From positions 1,736,001 to 1,800,000 of the forward strand of contig OW818641.1 in the NCBI GenBank assembly GCA_942492925.1: a stretch of 64,000 nt of DNA. The letters run 5' to 3'. The first letter of the stretch is position 1; every line of letters begins with the position of its first letter. The notes under the pieces are model-generated. The model saw only the letters and a program-made list of their open reading frames with translations, was not told where the DNA came from and made no database searches. This stretch comes from QZKY01 sp942492925. GTDB lineage: Bacteria; Pseudomonadota; Gammaproteobacteria; Burkholderiales; Burkholderiaceae_D. The translations under genes and the position numbers were made by a program. Positions 35,830 through 44,524 of this stretch are shown piece after piece.

Positions 35830-37014
35830 ATGAGCACATCAACTCGATACGCCTTCGGCACCCGCGTGATCCACGCCGGACAAGCACCCGATCCGACCAC
35901 CGGCGCAATCGTCACACCGATCTACGCCAATTCGACCTTCATCCACGAAAGTCCCGGTGTACACAAGGGGCTGGATTACGGACGCTCGCACAATCCCACG
36001 CGCTGGGCCTTCGAGCGATGTATCGCCGATCTCGAAAGCGGCAGCAAGGCTTTTGCTTTTGCGTCCGGACTGGCCGCGATCGCCACCGTGCTCGAACTCG
36101 TGGACACGGGCAGCCACGTCATCGCCTGCGACGATCTCTATGGCGGCACGCACCGTCTGTTCGAGCGCGTGCGCAGACAAAGCGCCGGACTCGACTTCAG
36201 CTTCATCAATCTGAGCGACCCGAGCGCGCTGGAAAAAGCCATCAAGCCCAACACGCGCATGCTGCTGGTCGAAACGCCCAGCAATCCGCTGCTGCAACTG
36301 GTCGATCTACGAGCACTGGCTGATATCGCACGCCGCCATAACATCATCACCGTCGCGGACAACACACTGGCCTCGCCCTGGATCCATCGCCCGATCGAAT
36401 TCGGTTTCGATTTCGTCATCCATTCGACAACCAAATACATCAACGGCCACTCGGACATCATCGGCGGCATCGCCGTCGCCAGCGGTGCGCCACACAATGC
36501 CGAGCATGCGGAACGTCTTGGATTTCTTCAGAATGCCGTCGGCGCGATCGCCAGCCCATTCGACAGTTTTCTCGCGCTGCGCGGCGTCAAGACACTCGAT
36601 GTGCGCATGCAGCGTCATTGCGACAACGCACTCGAACTCGCGCGCTGGCTGGAAACACAACGCGGCGTGCGTCGCGTGATTTATCCCGGCCTGGCCTCCC
36701 ATCCGCAATACGAACTGGCCCAACGCCAGATGCATGGCTTCGGCGGCATGATCGCGCTGGAACTGGATACCGATCTGGACGGCAGCAAACGTTTCCTGAA
36801 AGCCTGCGAAGTGTTCACGCTCGCGGAAAGTCTAGGCGGCGTTGAAAGCCTGATCGAACATCCGGCCATCATGACGCATGCCTCGCTCCCTCCGGAACAA
36901 CTCCAGCGCATGGGCATCGGTGATTCGCTGCTACGCCTGTCGGTCGGCATTGAAAACGTCGAGGATCTCAAGAATGACCTAACGAATGCTTTTAGCGCGA
37001 TGGGAAAACATTAA
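35830..37014 (+). CDS. Trans-sulfuration family PLP enzyme (Cys/Met metabolism)
   Basis: The 394-residue protein is in the Cys/Met-metabolism PLP family (cystathionine gamma-synthase, beta/gamma-lyase, O-succinylhomoserine sulfhydrylase). The PLP lysine is K202 in HSTTKYINGHSD. Other landmarks are YGRSHNPTR (about 50-58), VETPSNPLL (147-155) and the C-terminal SLGGVESLIEHPA. Which reaction it runs cannot be read reliably. SAM-riboswitch control points to a methionine-making step such as MetB or MetZ rather than a degradative lyase. ATG 35830 has GGAG six bases upstream. ATG 35818 with AGGGGG is an alternative. cysB follows after 36 bases. Confidence 0.88.
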   Translation: MSTSTRYAFGTRVIHAGQAPDPTTGAIVTPIYANSTFIHESPGVHKGLDYGRSHNPTRWAFERCIADLESGSKAFAFASGLAAIATVLELVDTGSHVIACDDLYGGTHRLFERVRRQSAGLDFSFINLSDPSALEKAIKPNTRMLLVETPSNPLLQLVDLRALADIARRHNIITVADNTLASPWIHRPIEFGFDFVIHSTTKYINGHSDIIGGIAVASGAPHNAEHAERLGFLQNAVGAIASPFDSFLALRGVKTLDVRMQRHCDNALELARWLETQRGVRRVIYPGLASHPQYELAQRQMHGFGGMIALELDTDLDGSKRFLKACEVFTLAESLGGVESLIEHPAIMTHASLPPEQLQRMGIGDSLLRLSVGIENVEDLKNDLTNAFSAMGKH

Positions 37015-37050
37015 TTCTGGAAGAATGGATAATTAACAGGACCATAAAAT

Positions 37051-38010
37051 ATGAACTTCCAACAATTACGCATCATTCGGGAAACCGTGCGCTGCAACTT
37101 CAACCTTACCGAAGTTGGGAATGCGCTTTACACCTCCCAATCGGGCGTCAGCAAACACATCAAAGATCTGGAAGACGAGCTGGGCGTGGAATTGTTCGTT
37201 CGCAAGGGCAAGCGCCTGCTGGGTTTGACCGATCCCGGCAAGGAATTGCTGGAAATCGTTGAACGCATGCTCATCGATGCCAGCAACATCAAAAAACTGG
37301 CGGATCAGTTTGTCAACTCCAACCAGGGACAGCTCAGCGTTGCAACGACCCACTCACAAGCCAAATACGTCTTGCCGCAAGTGGTCCTGCAATTCAAGCT
37401 TGCCTTCCCCAATGTGCAACTGGCCTTGCATCAAGGCAGCCCGGCCGAAATTGCCCGCATGCTGATCGAAGGCAAAGCCGATATCGGAATCGCCACGGAA
37501 GCCATCGGGCAAGCGCAAGAACTGGCCAGCTTCCCCTATTACAACTGGCGACACGTTGTCATCGTGCCGAAAGGGCATGCGCTGGAAAAAAAGAAGTCCC
37601 TGGCACTGGAGGACTTGGCGCAATATCCAATCATTACCTACAACGAAGACTCAACTGGGCGTCAATCGATTGACGACGCTTTTGCGAAGGCCGGTATTTC
37701 GCCCAACATCACGCTATCGGCACTGGACGCCGATGTCATCAAAGCTTACGTGGAGCTCGGACTAGGCGTGGGCATTGTTGCATCCATGTCCTACGATGCC
37801 AAGCGCGACAAAACACTGAGTCTGCTTGGCCCAGATCTATTTAAAGAAAGCACAACGCGCATCGCCGTTCGTCGCGGACATTTCCTGCGCGGCTTTGCGT
37901 ACAAGTTCATCCAGTTTTGCTCGGCATCGCTGGATGAATCGACGGTGCGCTCCAGTGTCGTGCTTTTCCCGGAACTGGAGGAGGCATCCAGTTCAAGTGC
38001 TTCACTATAA
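37051..38010 (+). CDS. cysB: LysR-family regulator CysB-like
   Basis: The 319-residue protein starts MNFQQLRIIRETVRCNFNLT and has a LysR winged helix (LYTSQSGVSKHIKDLEDELG), both close to CysB. CysB activates sulfate assimilation and cysteine genes and responds to N-acetylserine and sulfide. The effector domain (about 90-300) is complete. It sits 36 bases after the riboswitch-controlled enzyme and may share its transcript, which would tie the regulator to SAM levels as well. CbL/SsuR-type regulators are the alternative within the same group. Confidence 0.9.
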   Translation: MNFQQLRIIRETVRCNFNLTEVGNALYTSQSGVSKHIKDLEDELGVELFVRKGKRLLGLTDPGKELLEIVERMLIDASNIKKLADQFVNSNQGQLSVATTHSQAKYVLPQVVLQFKLAFPNVQLALHQGSPAEIARMLIEGKADIGIATEAIGQAQELASFPYYNWRHVVIVPKGHALEKKKSLALEDLAQYPIITYNEDSTGRQSIDDAFAKAGISPNITLSALDADVIKAYVELGLGVGIVASMSYDAKRDKTLSLLGPDLFKESTTRIAVRRGHFLRGFAYKFIQFCSASLDESTVRSSVVLFPELEEASSSSASL

Positions 38011-38153
38011 AACCGACGGCAGGGATAAAGTATGTTTGTGTATCGCTCACCTTTATGACTTTTATATATAAGCAACCAAAAAAATCTTGGTTCACTCTTA
38101 AAAGGTGAGGACGTAAGCTGAAGTCTCAACAACTTCCTTACGGTGTAACGATC

Positions 38154-38777
38154 ATGAAAAAAGTAATATTTTTTATTGCCCTCGCCCTCGGTTTTTCACA
38201 AGCCATTGCGCAAGATAAAGCTTCCGAACTCTCAGGAAAAGAAAGCCCCTGGCTGATCAGGGCGCGCGCTGTGCACATTGAAACAGCCAACAAGTCCGAC
38301 CCCTTTCCCGGTGTGGGACGGAATCAGGTCACGGTTGACGACAAGACCATTGCCGAACTGGACATCAGCTATTTCTTTACGCCCAACTGGGCCGCGGAGC
38401 TGATCCTGACGAACCCGCAGAAACAGAATGTCCGCGCCAATGGAAACAAAATCGGCTCCTTTACTCATCTGCCACCCGTTTTGACCCTGCAATACCACTT
38501 CACGCCTCAATCGAAAATCAGCCCCTATGTCGGCGCCGGCATTAACTACACCCGCATCTGGAATGACAATCTCGGCGGCCTGAGCCTCGAAAAAGACAGC
38601 ATCGGCGGCGCTTTGCAAATTGGCGTGGATTACAAAATCGACAGACACTGGCTGGTTAATTTCGATGTGAAAAAAGTTCAGATTCGCAGCAATGTTTCCG
38701 CAGCAGACGGCTCCCACGTCACCTCTGTGAAGGTTGACCCCTGGCTGATCGGTGTCGGCGTCGGCTATCGCTTCTGA
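38154..38777 (+). CDS. ompW: OmpW-family outer membrane protein
   Basis: The 207-residue protein has a signal peptide (MKKVIFFIALALGFSQAIAQ) and an OmpW-like eight-stranded barrel: SPWLIRARAVHI at the start, ELDISYFFTPNWAAELILT, LQYHFTPQSKISPYVGAGINYT and a C-terminal LIGVGVGYRF with terminal Phe for outer-membrane insertion. OmpW proteins form narrow channels for small hydrophobic compounds and respond to stress. A hairpin AACCAA/TTGGTT (38074-38092) lies upstream in the 143-base gap after cysB. Confidence 0.92.
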   Translation: MKKVIFFIALALGFSQAIAQDKASELSGKESPWLIRARAVHIETANKSDPFPGVGRNQVTVDDKTIAELDISYFFTPNWAAELILTNPQKQNVRANGNKIGSFTHLPPVLTLQYHFTPQSKISPYVGAGINYTRIWNDNLGGLSLEKDSIGGALQIGVDYKIDRHWLVNFDVKKVQIRSNVSAADGSHVTSVKVDPWLIGVGVGYRF

Positions 38778-38810
38778 TCGTAGTCTTATATTACTGAAAG
38801 GAGAAATGCC

Positions 38811-39017
38811 ATGAGCCGCCCCTCCAACCGAAAAATCATCCTTCTCATTGCGCTTGCCGTTCTTGTTTCTTCAGCTTCGGCGTCCGTCTCAATTGTCGAT
38901 TGGGTGTCGAAACAGGACTCATCCGTGTCTCTTTCCGCGACGTTGACAAAAAGTATCGATGTCGTGCAAAGGCTATCGGGATTGAAACATGGCGATTGGG
39001 AGCGGCTCGCAAAATGA
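38811..39017 (+). CDS. Small exported hypothetical protein
   Basis: AAGGAG precedes the ATG at good spacing. The 68-residue product has a signal-like N-terminus (NRKIILLIALAVLVSSASA) and a short mature part without cysteines. I do not recognise it. It is 33 bases after ompW and 77 before metY, all on the same strand. Confidence 0.65.
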   Translation: MSRPSNRKIILLIALAVLVSSASASVSIVDWVSKQDSSVSLSATLTKSIDVVQRLSGLKHGDWERLAK

Positions 39018-39094
39018 GCATTCACCCTTCAAAAACATGAAGAGACAAACGCCTTCAAACAAATTGATACCCTCCACTCTCGAAGAAGATTGAT

Positions 39095-40387
39095 ATGACC
39101 CATAAAATTGAAACATTGGCCGTTCACGCCGGCTACACGCCCGATCCGACAACCAAAGCGGTTGCCGTGCCCATTTACCAAACCGCCTCCTACGCGTTCG
39201 ACAGCGCACAGCACGGTGCCGACCTTTTTGATCTGAAGGTGCCGGGCAACATCTACACGCGCATCATGAATCCCACGCAGGACGTACTGGAAAAACGCGT
39301 CGCAGCGCTGGAAGGGGGCATCGCTGCTCTGGCCTTGGCATCCGGCGCGTCTGCCGTCACCTATTCCATTCTGACCATCGCCGAAGCGGGCGACAACATC
39401 GTTTCTGCTAGCACGCTGTATGGCGGTACCTACAATTTGTTTGCGCACACGCTTCCCCAATTGGGCATTGAGACACGCTTTGCCGATTCGAACAAGCCGG
39501 AAACCTTCGCGCCTTTAATCGACAACCGCACCAAAGCGATTTACGCGGAAACCATCGGCAATCCGCTCGGCAATATCACTGATATCGCCAAGCTCGCCGA
39601 GATTGCCCACGCCCACGGCATTCCGCTCATCGTCGACAACACCGTCGCCAGCCCTTATCTGCTTCGTCCAATCGAGTGGGGCGCCGACATCGTCGTCCAT
39701 TCGCTGACCAAATATCTTGGTGGACACGGCAACAGCATCGGCGGCGTCATCGTTGATAGCGGCAAGTTCCCTTGGACCAAGCACAAGGAACGCTTCAAAC
39801 GCTTGAACGAGCCAGATGCGTCTTATCACGGCGTCGTCTACACTGAAGCCCTCGGCGCGGCGGCTTATATCGGCCGTGCTCGCGTTGTGCCGCTGCGTAA
39901 CACCGGGGCAGCCATTTCGCCATTCAATGCTTTTCTGATCTTGCAAGGGATTGAAACGCTGGCCATTCGCCTTGATCGCATCGTAGACAACACAATTGCC
40001 ATTGCGAAGTATCTGCAAAAGCATCCGAAAGTCGCCTGGGTCAACTATGCCGGCTTGTCGGATCATCCGCAGCATGCGCTGGCGCAAAAATATCTGAAAG
40101 GCAAACCGTCCGGCATTCTCACTTTTGGCGTCAAGACTGCCAACAAGAGCGACGCACGCGCCGCTGGTGCACGCGTGCTCGATGCATTGCAATTGTTCAC
40201 GCGCCTGGTCAACATCGGCGATGCCAAATCACTCGCCACGCATCCAGCATCGACAACGCACCGTCAACTGGATGCTGCCGAACTGGCGAAAGCAGGGGTC
40301 AGCGAAGATGCCATACGTCTTTCCGTCGGCATCGAACATATCGACGATTTGCTGGCGGATTTGGATCAAGCGCTTGCAGCCGCTTGA
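39095..40387 (+). CDS. metY: O-acetylhomoserine sulfhydrylase (MetY)
   Basis: The 430-residue PLP enzyme is longer than the enzyme at 35830 and matches the O-acetylhomoserine aminocarboxypropyltransferase group: HAGYTPDPTTKAVAVPIYQT, NIYTRIMNPTQDVLEKRVAALEGG, and the PLP lysine in VVHSLTKYLGGHGN. It makes homocysteine (or methionine) directly from O-acetylhomoserine and sulfide. Its short upstream region (39018-39094) shows no riboswitch, unlike the paralogue 3 kb upstream. Confidence 0.93.
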   Translation: MTHKIETLAVHAGYTPDPTTKAVAVPIYQTASYAFDSAQHGADLFDLKVPGNIYTRIMNPTQDVLEKRVAALEGGIAALALASGASAVTYSILTIAEAGDNIVSASTLYGGTYNLFAHTLPQLGIETRFADSNKPETFAPLIDNRTKAIYAETIGNPLGNITDIAKLAEIAHAHGIPLIVDNTVASPYLLRPIEWGADIVVHSLTKYLGGHGNSIGGVIVDSGKFPWTKHKERFKRLNEPDASYHGVVYTEALGAAAYIGRARVVPLRNTGAAISPFNAFLILQGIETLAIRLDRIVDNTIAIAKYLQKHPKVAWVNYAGLSDHPQHALAQKYLKGKPSGILTFGVKTANKSDARAAGARVLDALQLFTRLVNIGDAKSLATHPASTTHRQLDAAELAKAGVSEDAIRLSVGIEHIDDLLADLDQALAAA

Positions 40388-40424
40388 TTGATATTGTGTC
40401 GGTGACCGGCGAAAGGAAAAAAGC

Positions 40425-40646
40425 ATGCGTGCAAAAAAATTAAGTAACGCTATTTTGAACACACGGCATCCGGCCTTTCGTCCGGGAACGCCGGAAACCG
40501 ACACAATCGCGCATTTAGGCGTAATATTCCAAGAACGGTACGGGAAAGACTCCGCAATCGCTTATCTGAAGCATTTCGATATCGATCTTAATCTGGCGTT
40601 GCGTGTCCTCTCCCCGCCTCGCCGTCAAGGAAAAACCGTTACATAG
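40425..40646 (+). CDS. Small hypothetical protein
   Basis: GAAAGGA stands just before ATG 40425. The 73-residue soluble product (begins MRAKKLSNAILNTRHPAFRP) has no recognised domain. It lies between metY and gap, 12 bases before the latter, so it could be part of the gap transcript. Confidence 0.6.
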   Translation: MRAKKLSNAILNTRHPAFRPGTPETDTIAHLGVIFQERYGKDSAIAYLKHFDIDLNLALRVLSPPRRQGKTVT

Positions 40647-40658
40647 AAGAAGGTCAGC

Positions 40659-41669
40659 ATGTCCATTCGTGTCGCCATCAACGGGTACGGCCGAATCGGC
40701 CGTAACGTTTTACGCGCCCACTACGAAAACCCCGGCAAACACGACATCCAGATCGTTGCCATCAACGATCTGGGCGATGTGCGCACCTGCGCCCATTTGA
40801 CGCAATACGATACGGCGCATGGGCGATTCGCTGGAACGGTATCGGTTGACGGAGACGACCTGCTCGTCAACGGCGATCGCATTCGTTTTTTTTCGACCCA
40901 CGACATCACCGAACTGCCGTGGGCCGAACTTGGCGTGGATGTAATCTTGGAATGCACCGGCGTCTTTACCAGCAAAAAAAACGCGTCCAGCCATATCCGG
41001 GCTGGCGCCAAAAAAGTTCTGATATCCGCAATGGGCGATGCGGATGTCGATGCGACCATCGTCTACGGCGTGAATCACAACATCCTGAAAGCCACAGACA
41101 CTGTCGTCTCCAACGCTTCCTGCACCGTCAATTGTCTGGCGCCGGTCGTCAGACCATTGAACGACCAGCTCGGCATCGTTTCCGGACTGATCACCACGCT
41201 TCACGCCTATACGAAAGATCAGGTGCTGACCGACGTGTGCCATGACGATATCCGCCGCGCCCGTTCCGCGACAATGAGCATCATTCCGATTGCCACGGGG
41301 GCCCCGGCCGCGCTCGGTCTAGTGCTGCCGGAGATGAAGGACAAACTGGATGGCCTGGCGATCCGCGTGCCGACGATCAATGTCGCTGCTGTCGATTTGA
41401 CGTTCACAGCCTCGCGCAAGACCACGGTCGACGAAGTAAACGCCATTCTGGAAGCCGCCGCCGAAACCTCCGGCGGCATTCTTGGCTATAACACCCTGCC
41501 GCTCGTCTCTATCGACTTCAATCACAATCCGGCATCTGCCACATTCGATGCGACGCAAACGAAAGTGTGCAATGAGACGCTTGTCAAAATTTTAGTCTGG
41601 TATGACAATGAATGGGGATTCAGCAACCGCATGTTGGATACGACGGTTGTCATGATGAACGCCAAATAA
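40659..41669 (+). CDS. gap: Glyceraldehyde-3-phosphate dehydrogenase
   Basis: The 336-residue protein is phosphorylating GAPDH. It has the NAD-binding start VAINGYGRIGRNVLRA, the catalytic cysteine in SNASCTVNCLAP (usually SCTTNC, here Val replaces the second Thr), the catalytic His in TTLHAYTKDQ, and WYDNEWGFSNRMLDT at the C-terminus. The Thr-to-Val change next to the active site is a mild variant found in some GAPDHs. Length is normal. Confidence 0.95.
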   Translation: MSIRVAINGYGRIGRNVLRAHYENPGKHDIQIVAINDLGDVRTCAHLTQYDTAHGRFAGTVSVDGDDLLVNGDRIRFFSTHDITELPWAELGVDVILECTGVFTSKKNASSHIRAGAKKVLISAMGDADVDATIVYGVNHNILKATDTVVSNASCTVNCLAPVVRPLNDQLGIVSGLITTLHAYTKDQVLTDVCHDDIRRARSATMSIIPIATGAPAALGLVLPEMKDKLDGLAIRVPTINVAAVDLTFTASRKTTVDEVNAILEAAAETSGGILGYNTLPLVSIDFNHNPASATFDATQTKVCNETLVKILVWYDNEWGFSNRMLDTTVVMMNAK

Positions 41670-41887
41670 GATGGCCTGTCCTGCCTGGTGAGCCTAGGCA
41701 TCAGGGAACACCCTTCCCACGATTCGAGTCCGTGCACCAGTTCGAAACAATGCTCATGCTTTTTGGTTCTGCATCCCCCCCAAAGACAACGGCCTTAATC
41801 AAGCAAAATTTCAACTGGACGTTCCGGTTGACTGCACCGATGCCGACGAGCGAAGTAGCGCAACATAACCATCGCTCCAAAAAAAAT

Positions 41888-41913
41888 GGCTCCAATCCTT
41901 CCGAATCGGAGCC
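41888..41913 (-). terminator. Intrinsic terminator of cysK
   Basis: On the minus strand GGCTCCGAT and ATTGGAGCC form a 9-bp stem (one G-T pair) around an 8-base loop, followed by eight T. It lies 22 bases after the cysK stop. Confidence 0.85.
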
Positions 41914-41934
41914 GCCATGTGCGGGGATGCTTGG

Positions 41935-42912
41935 TTAAGCCGGCAGCCCTGCCGCGTCGAAAACGCCTTCAAACAATACGGAGCTGAGATAACGCTCGCC
42001 GGAGTCCGGCAAAATCGCGACAATCGTCTTGCCCGCATTTTCCGGTTTTTGCGCGAGGCGCACGGCTGCGGCCGCAGCTGCGCCACCGGAAATACCAGCA
42101 AGGATACCTTCTTCTTTCGTCAATCTCCGCGCAAACTCAATCGCCTCTTCATTCGTCACGGTTTCCACACCGTCGAGCAAAGACAAATCCAAAACGTCCG
42201 GCACGAAACCAGCGCCGATGCCTTGAATCTTGTGCGGACCCGGCTTCAGTACCGCACCGGAACGTGCCTGCGTCAAAATCGGACTACCGGTCGGTTCGAC
42301 GGCAATCGCTTGAACCGGATGCGAGCTGGTTTTCTTCAGATAGCGTGCTGTACCCGTAATCGTCCCACCGGTACCAACACCCGCCACGAAAATATCGACC
42401 TTGCCGCCCGTGCCTTCCCAGACTTCCGGTCCGGTTGTGGCTTCGTGAATCGCCGGGTTGGCCGGATTTTTGAACTGTTGCAACAACACGTACTTGTTCG
42501 GATCGGAAGCCGCAATTTCTTCCGCTTTTGCAATCGCGCCGCCCATGCCGCGCGCGCCCTCGGTCAACACCAGTTTTGCGCCATAAGCCAGTAACAATTT
42601 ACGACGCTCCAAACTCATCGTCTCCGGCATCGTCAACGTGATCGGAATCCCACGCGCCGCCGCAACAAAAGCCAAGGCAATGCCCGTATTGCCGCTGGTC
42701 GGCTCAATCAATTCCTTGCCTGGGCCGAGCAATCCGCGCTGTTCGGCGTCCCAAATCATGGCAGCACCGATGCGATCCTTGATGGAATACGCCGGATTAC
42801 GTCCTTCGACCTTAACCAGAACACTGACCTTGCCGTTTCCAACAAGACGATTAAGTTTGATCAAAGGCGTTTTGCCGATTGATCGCGAATTATCTTCAAA
42901 CCAGTTTGACAT
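41935..42912 (-). CDS. cysK: Cysteine synthase (O-acetylserine sulfhydrylase)
   Basis: The 325-residue fold-type II PLP enzyme makes cysteine from O-acetylserine and sulfide. The PLP lysine lies in NPAYSIKDRIGAAMI near residue 44, the substrate loop is PTSGNTGIALAF, and the PLP phosphate loop is GVGTGGTITGTARYL. The ATG at 42912 has AGGAGA upstream. The longer open frame to 43032 has no such support. CysK rather than CysM is suggested by length and the loop sequences, but the two are hard to separate by eye. Confidence 0.93.
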   Translation of the reverse strand: MSNWFEDNSRSIGKTPLIKLNRLVGNGKVSVLVKVEGRNPAYSIKDRIGAAMIWDAEQRGLLGPGKELIEPTSGNTGIALAFVAAARGIPITLTMPETMSLERRKLLLAYGAKLVLTEGARGMGGAIAKAEEIAASDPNKYVLLQQFKNPANPAIHEATTGPEVWEGTGGKVDIFVAGVGTGGTITGTARYLKKTSSHPVQAIAVEPTGSPILTQARSGAVLKPGPHKIQGIGAGFVPDVLDLSLLDGVETVTNEEAIEFARRLTKEEGILAGISGGAAAAAAVRLAQKPENAGKTIVAILPDSGERYLSSVLFEGVFDAAGLPA

Positions 42913-43206
42913 GATGCTTTCTCCTAATGATCTGTAAGGCGGCCAGAACTCAATATTTTCAGTAGGGTACATCAATAAAGACGCGCCTGCTTTGCCCTGT
43001 CTGTTACGTCCATTATTCTGCAAATTCCCCATTCCTCAAAATATTAAAAACTGCTATTCAAATCACTTTTGTTCATTAAGAATTCTCCTTTGCCCAAGTG
43101 GGGATAATTGCATCCTGCGATGCATGACGTATACCTTGCTCCAACCCGAATACCTTTCGCAATGCGTTTGAGGCAGCATAAGACCCAAAAACACATTCAA
43201 AAAAAA

Positions 43207-43230
43207 ACCTGCCGAGCAAAAGCAAGGCAG
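43207..43230 (-). terminator. Intrinsic terminator of ridA
   Basis: Minus strand: CCTGCC and GGCAGG with inner GC pairing around TTTT, followed by nine T. It lies 67 bases after the ridA stop. Confidence 0.8.
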
Positions 43231-43296
43231 GCCAAGTACTTCAGGAACAACGCTTGGAGGGATTCCGTTATACGCTGGCGCATCCCAGCGTCTTGT

Positions 43297-43692
43297 TCAT
43301 CGGGATGACTGAGCTCCCAACACCATCACTGCATCAGCTTCAACCAAGCCGTCGCGCGGTAATCCCGCAACCTGTACCGCCGAACGCGCCGGATAAGGTG
43401 CTGAAAAATACTCCCCCATAATTTTGTTCAATTCCGCAAAATCTGCCATGTCCGTCAGATACACACCCAGCCGAACAATATCGCTCAAATCACCGCCAGC
43501 CGCGCGACACACCGCGCGCAAATTGCCGAACATTTGATGTGCTTGCGACGAAAATCCTGTTTGCAATTCACCGTTTTCCGGAGAGAGCCCCAGTTGCCCC
43601 GAAAGATAAACCGTACTCCCCGTCTGAATAGCCTGGGAATACGTACCAACTGCTTTCGGTGCCATTTCAGTATGCACAATCTTTCTCACCAT
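43297..43692 (-). CDS. ridA: RidA-family reactive intermediate deaminase
   Basis: The 131-residue protein is in the YjgF/YER057c/UK114 family, which hydrolyses reactive enamines such as 2-aminoacrylate released by PLP enzymes. It shows PKAVGTYSQAI, YLSGQLGLSPENG and the conserved PARSAVQVAGLPRDGLVEADAV with the key Arg. AGGAGA precedes the ATG at 43692. Its place beside cysK and the trans-sulfuration genes is sensible, since these enzymes make such intermediates. Confidence 0.93.
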   Translation of the reverse strand: MVRKIVHTEMAPKAVGTYSQAIQTGSTVYLSGQLGLSPENGELQTGFSSQAHQMFGNLRAVCRAAGGDLSDIVRLGVYLTDMADFAELNKIMGEYFSAPYPARSAVQVAGLPRDGLVEADAVMVLGAQSSR

Positions 43693-43749
43693 GAGACTTC
43701 TCCTGTCTGATACTGCGGGTAATCCGCGCGACCTGCTAAAATACAATTA

Positions 43750-43777
43750 TTGACATATGCCAATAACATGATACACT
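43750..43777 (+). promoter_or_regulatory. Candidate promoter of the Fe-Mo-domain gene cluster
   Basis: Perfect TTGACA (43750-43755), 16 bases, TACACT (43772-43777), 35 bases before the first start codon. TATTG / CAATA arms around the -35 (43748-43765) could be an operator half-set. Confidence 0.6.
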
Positions 43778-43811
43778 ATTTTCGCAGTCGCAATAAGACA
43801 AATGTAGGGTT

Positions 43812-44207
43812 ATGCGAATTTGTTTATCCATTCAAGACGGGCCTGGCGAAGAGATGATGCTTACGAAACACTTCGGAGAATCAGCGCGCTTTGTCGTTTT
43901 CGATACGCAAAGCGACGCTTTTCAGCCACATGGCTGTGATCCCGTTTTATGTCGGGGCGTATGCCATTGCTATTTGCCCGTATTGCCGCAACGCGCCTTC
44001 GACGCAGTCATTTGTCGTAGTATCGGCGCGCGCGCTTTTGCGATACTTCGCAGAAAACAGATTAAGGTCTTTCTGACAGAAGAAAGCCTTGTCGGCGAGG
44101 CACTGCAAATGTGGAAAGCCAACAAAATGTCACTCGCAGCATCCGGTGTCTGCCGTCCTGAAATCGTCGCGTTTCGCCAAAATCGACGACGCAGGAGCGA
44201 ACGCTAA
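43812..44207 (+). CDS. Dinitrogenase iron-molybdenum cofactor domain protein, copy 1
   Basis: The 131-residue protein resembles the NifX/NifB-C-terminal/MTH1175-like domain, which binds iron-sulfur or Fe-Mo precursor clusters: MRICLSIQDG ... LTKHFGESARFVVFD. It carries a cluster of cysteines (HGCDPVLCRGVCHC) and a basic C-terminal tail. No nitrogenase genes are present, so nitrogen fixation is not implied. Its last base overlaps the start of the DUF134 gene, which indicates translational coupling. Confidence 0.75.
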   Translation: MRICLSIQDGPGEEMMLTKHFGESARFVVFDTQSDAFQPHGCDPVLCRGVCHCYLPVLPQRAFDAVICRSIGARAFAILRRKQIKVFLTEESLVGEALQMWKANKMSLAASGVCRPEIVAFRQNRRRRSER

Positions 44208-44524
44208 TGGTCCGACCGCGCAAGCATCGCATGATCACATGTGAAATCAATGCGACCTATTTCAAACCGCAAGGCATCCCCATGCGGGAACTGGAAGAAA
44301 TCGCGCTCGACATGGATGAAGTCGAAGCCATTCGCCTCGCCGACATTGAAGATCTGTATCATGCCGATGCGGCCTTGAAAATGGGGGTTTCACGCCCCAC
44401 ATTCGGAAACATCCTCGCCAGCGCGCACAAAAAAATCGCGACAGCGATACTGGAAGGCAAAGCGCTACGCATCGGCGCCAGCAATCACCCCGTCAACTCT
44501 GCAAGGAAATCAGATGACCAGTAA
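44207..44524 (+). CDS. DUF134 family helix-turn-helix protein
   Basis: The 105-residue product starts MVRPRKHRMI and contains FKPQGIPMRELEEIALDMDEVEAIRLADIEDL (positions about 21-52) followed by a sigma-like helix-turn-helix DAALKMGVSRPTFGNILASA. DUF134 proteins are predicted DNA-binding regulators frequently next to Fe-Mo-cofactor-domain genes. It may control this cluster. It overlaps both neighbours. Confidence 0.85.
   Translation: MVRPRKHRMITCEINATYFKPQGIPMRELEEIALDMDEVEAIRLADIEDLYHADAALKMGVSRPTFGNILASAHKKIATAILEGKALRIGASNHPVNSARKSDDQ

Noticed and set aside
38074..38092. AACCAA / TTGGTT hairpin after cysB as a terminator
   Set aside because: There is no T-run on either strand, so it is noted only as a possible operator in the ompW leader.
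39018..39094. A third SAM riboswitch in front of metY
   Set aside because: The gap is 77 bases and contains neither GAUUU-CUUGC nor GCUAAAG elements.
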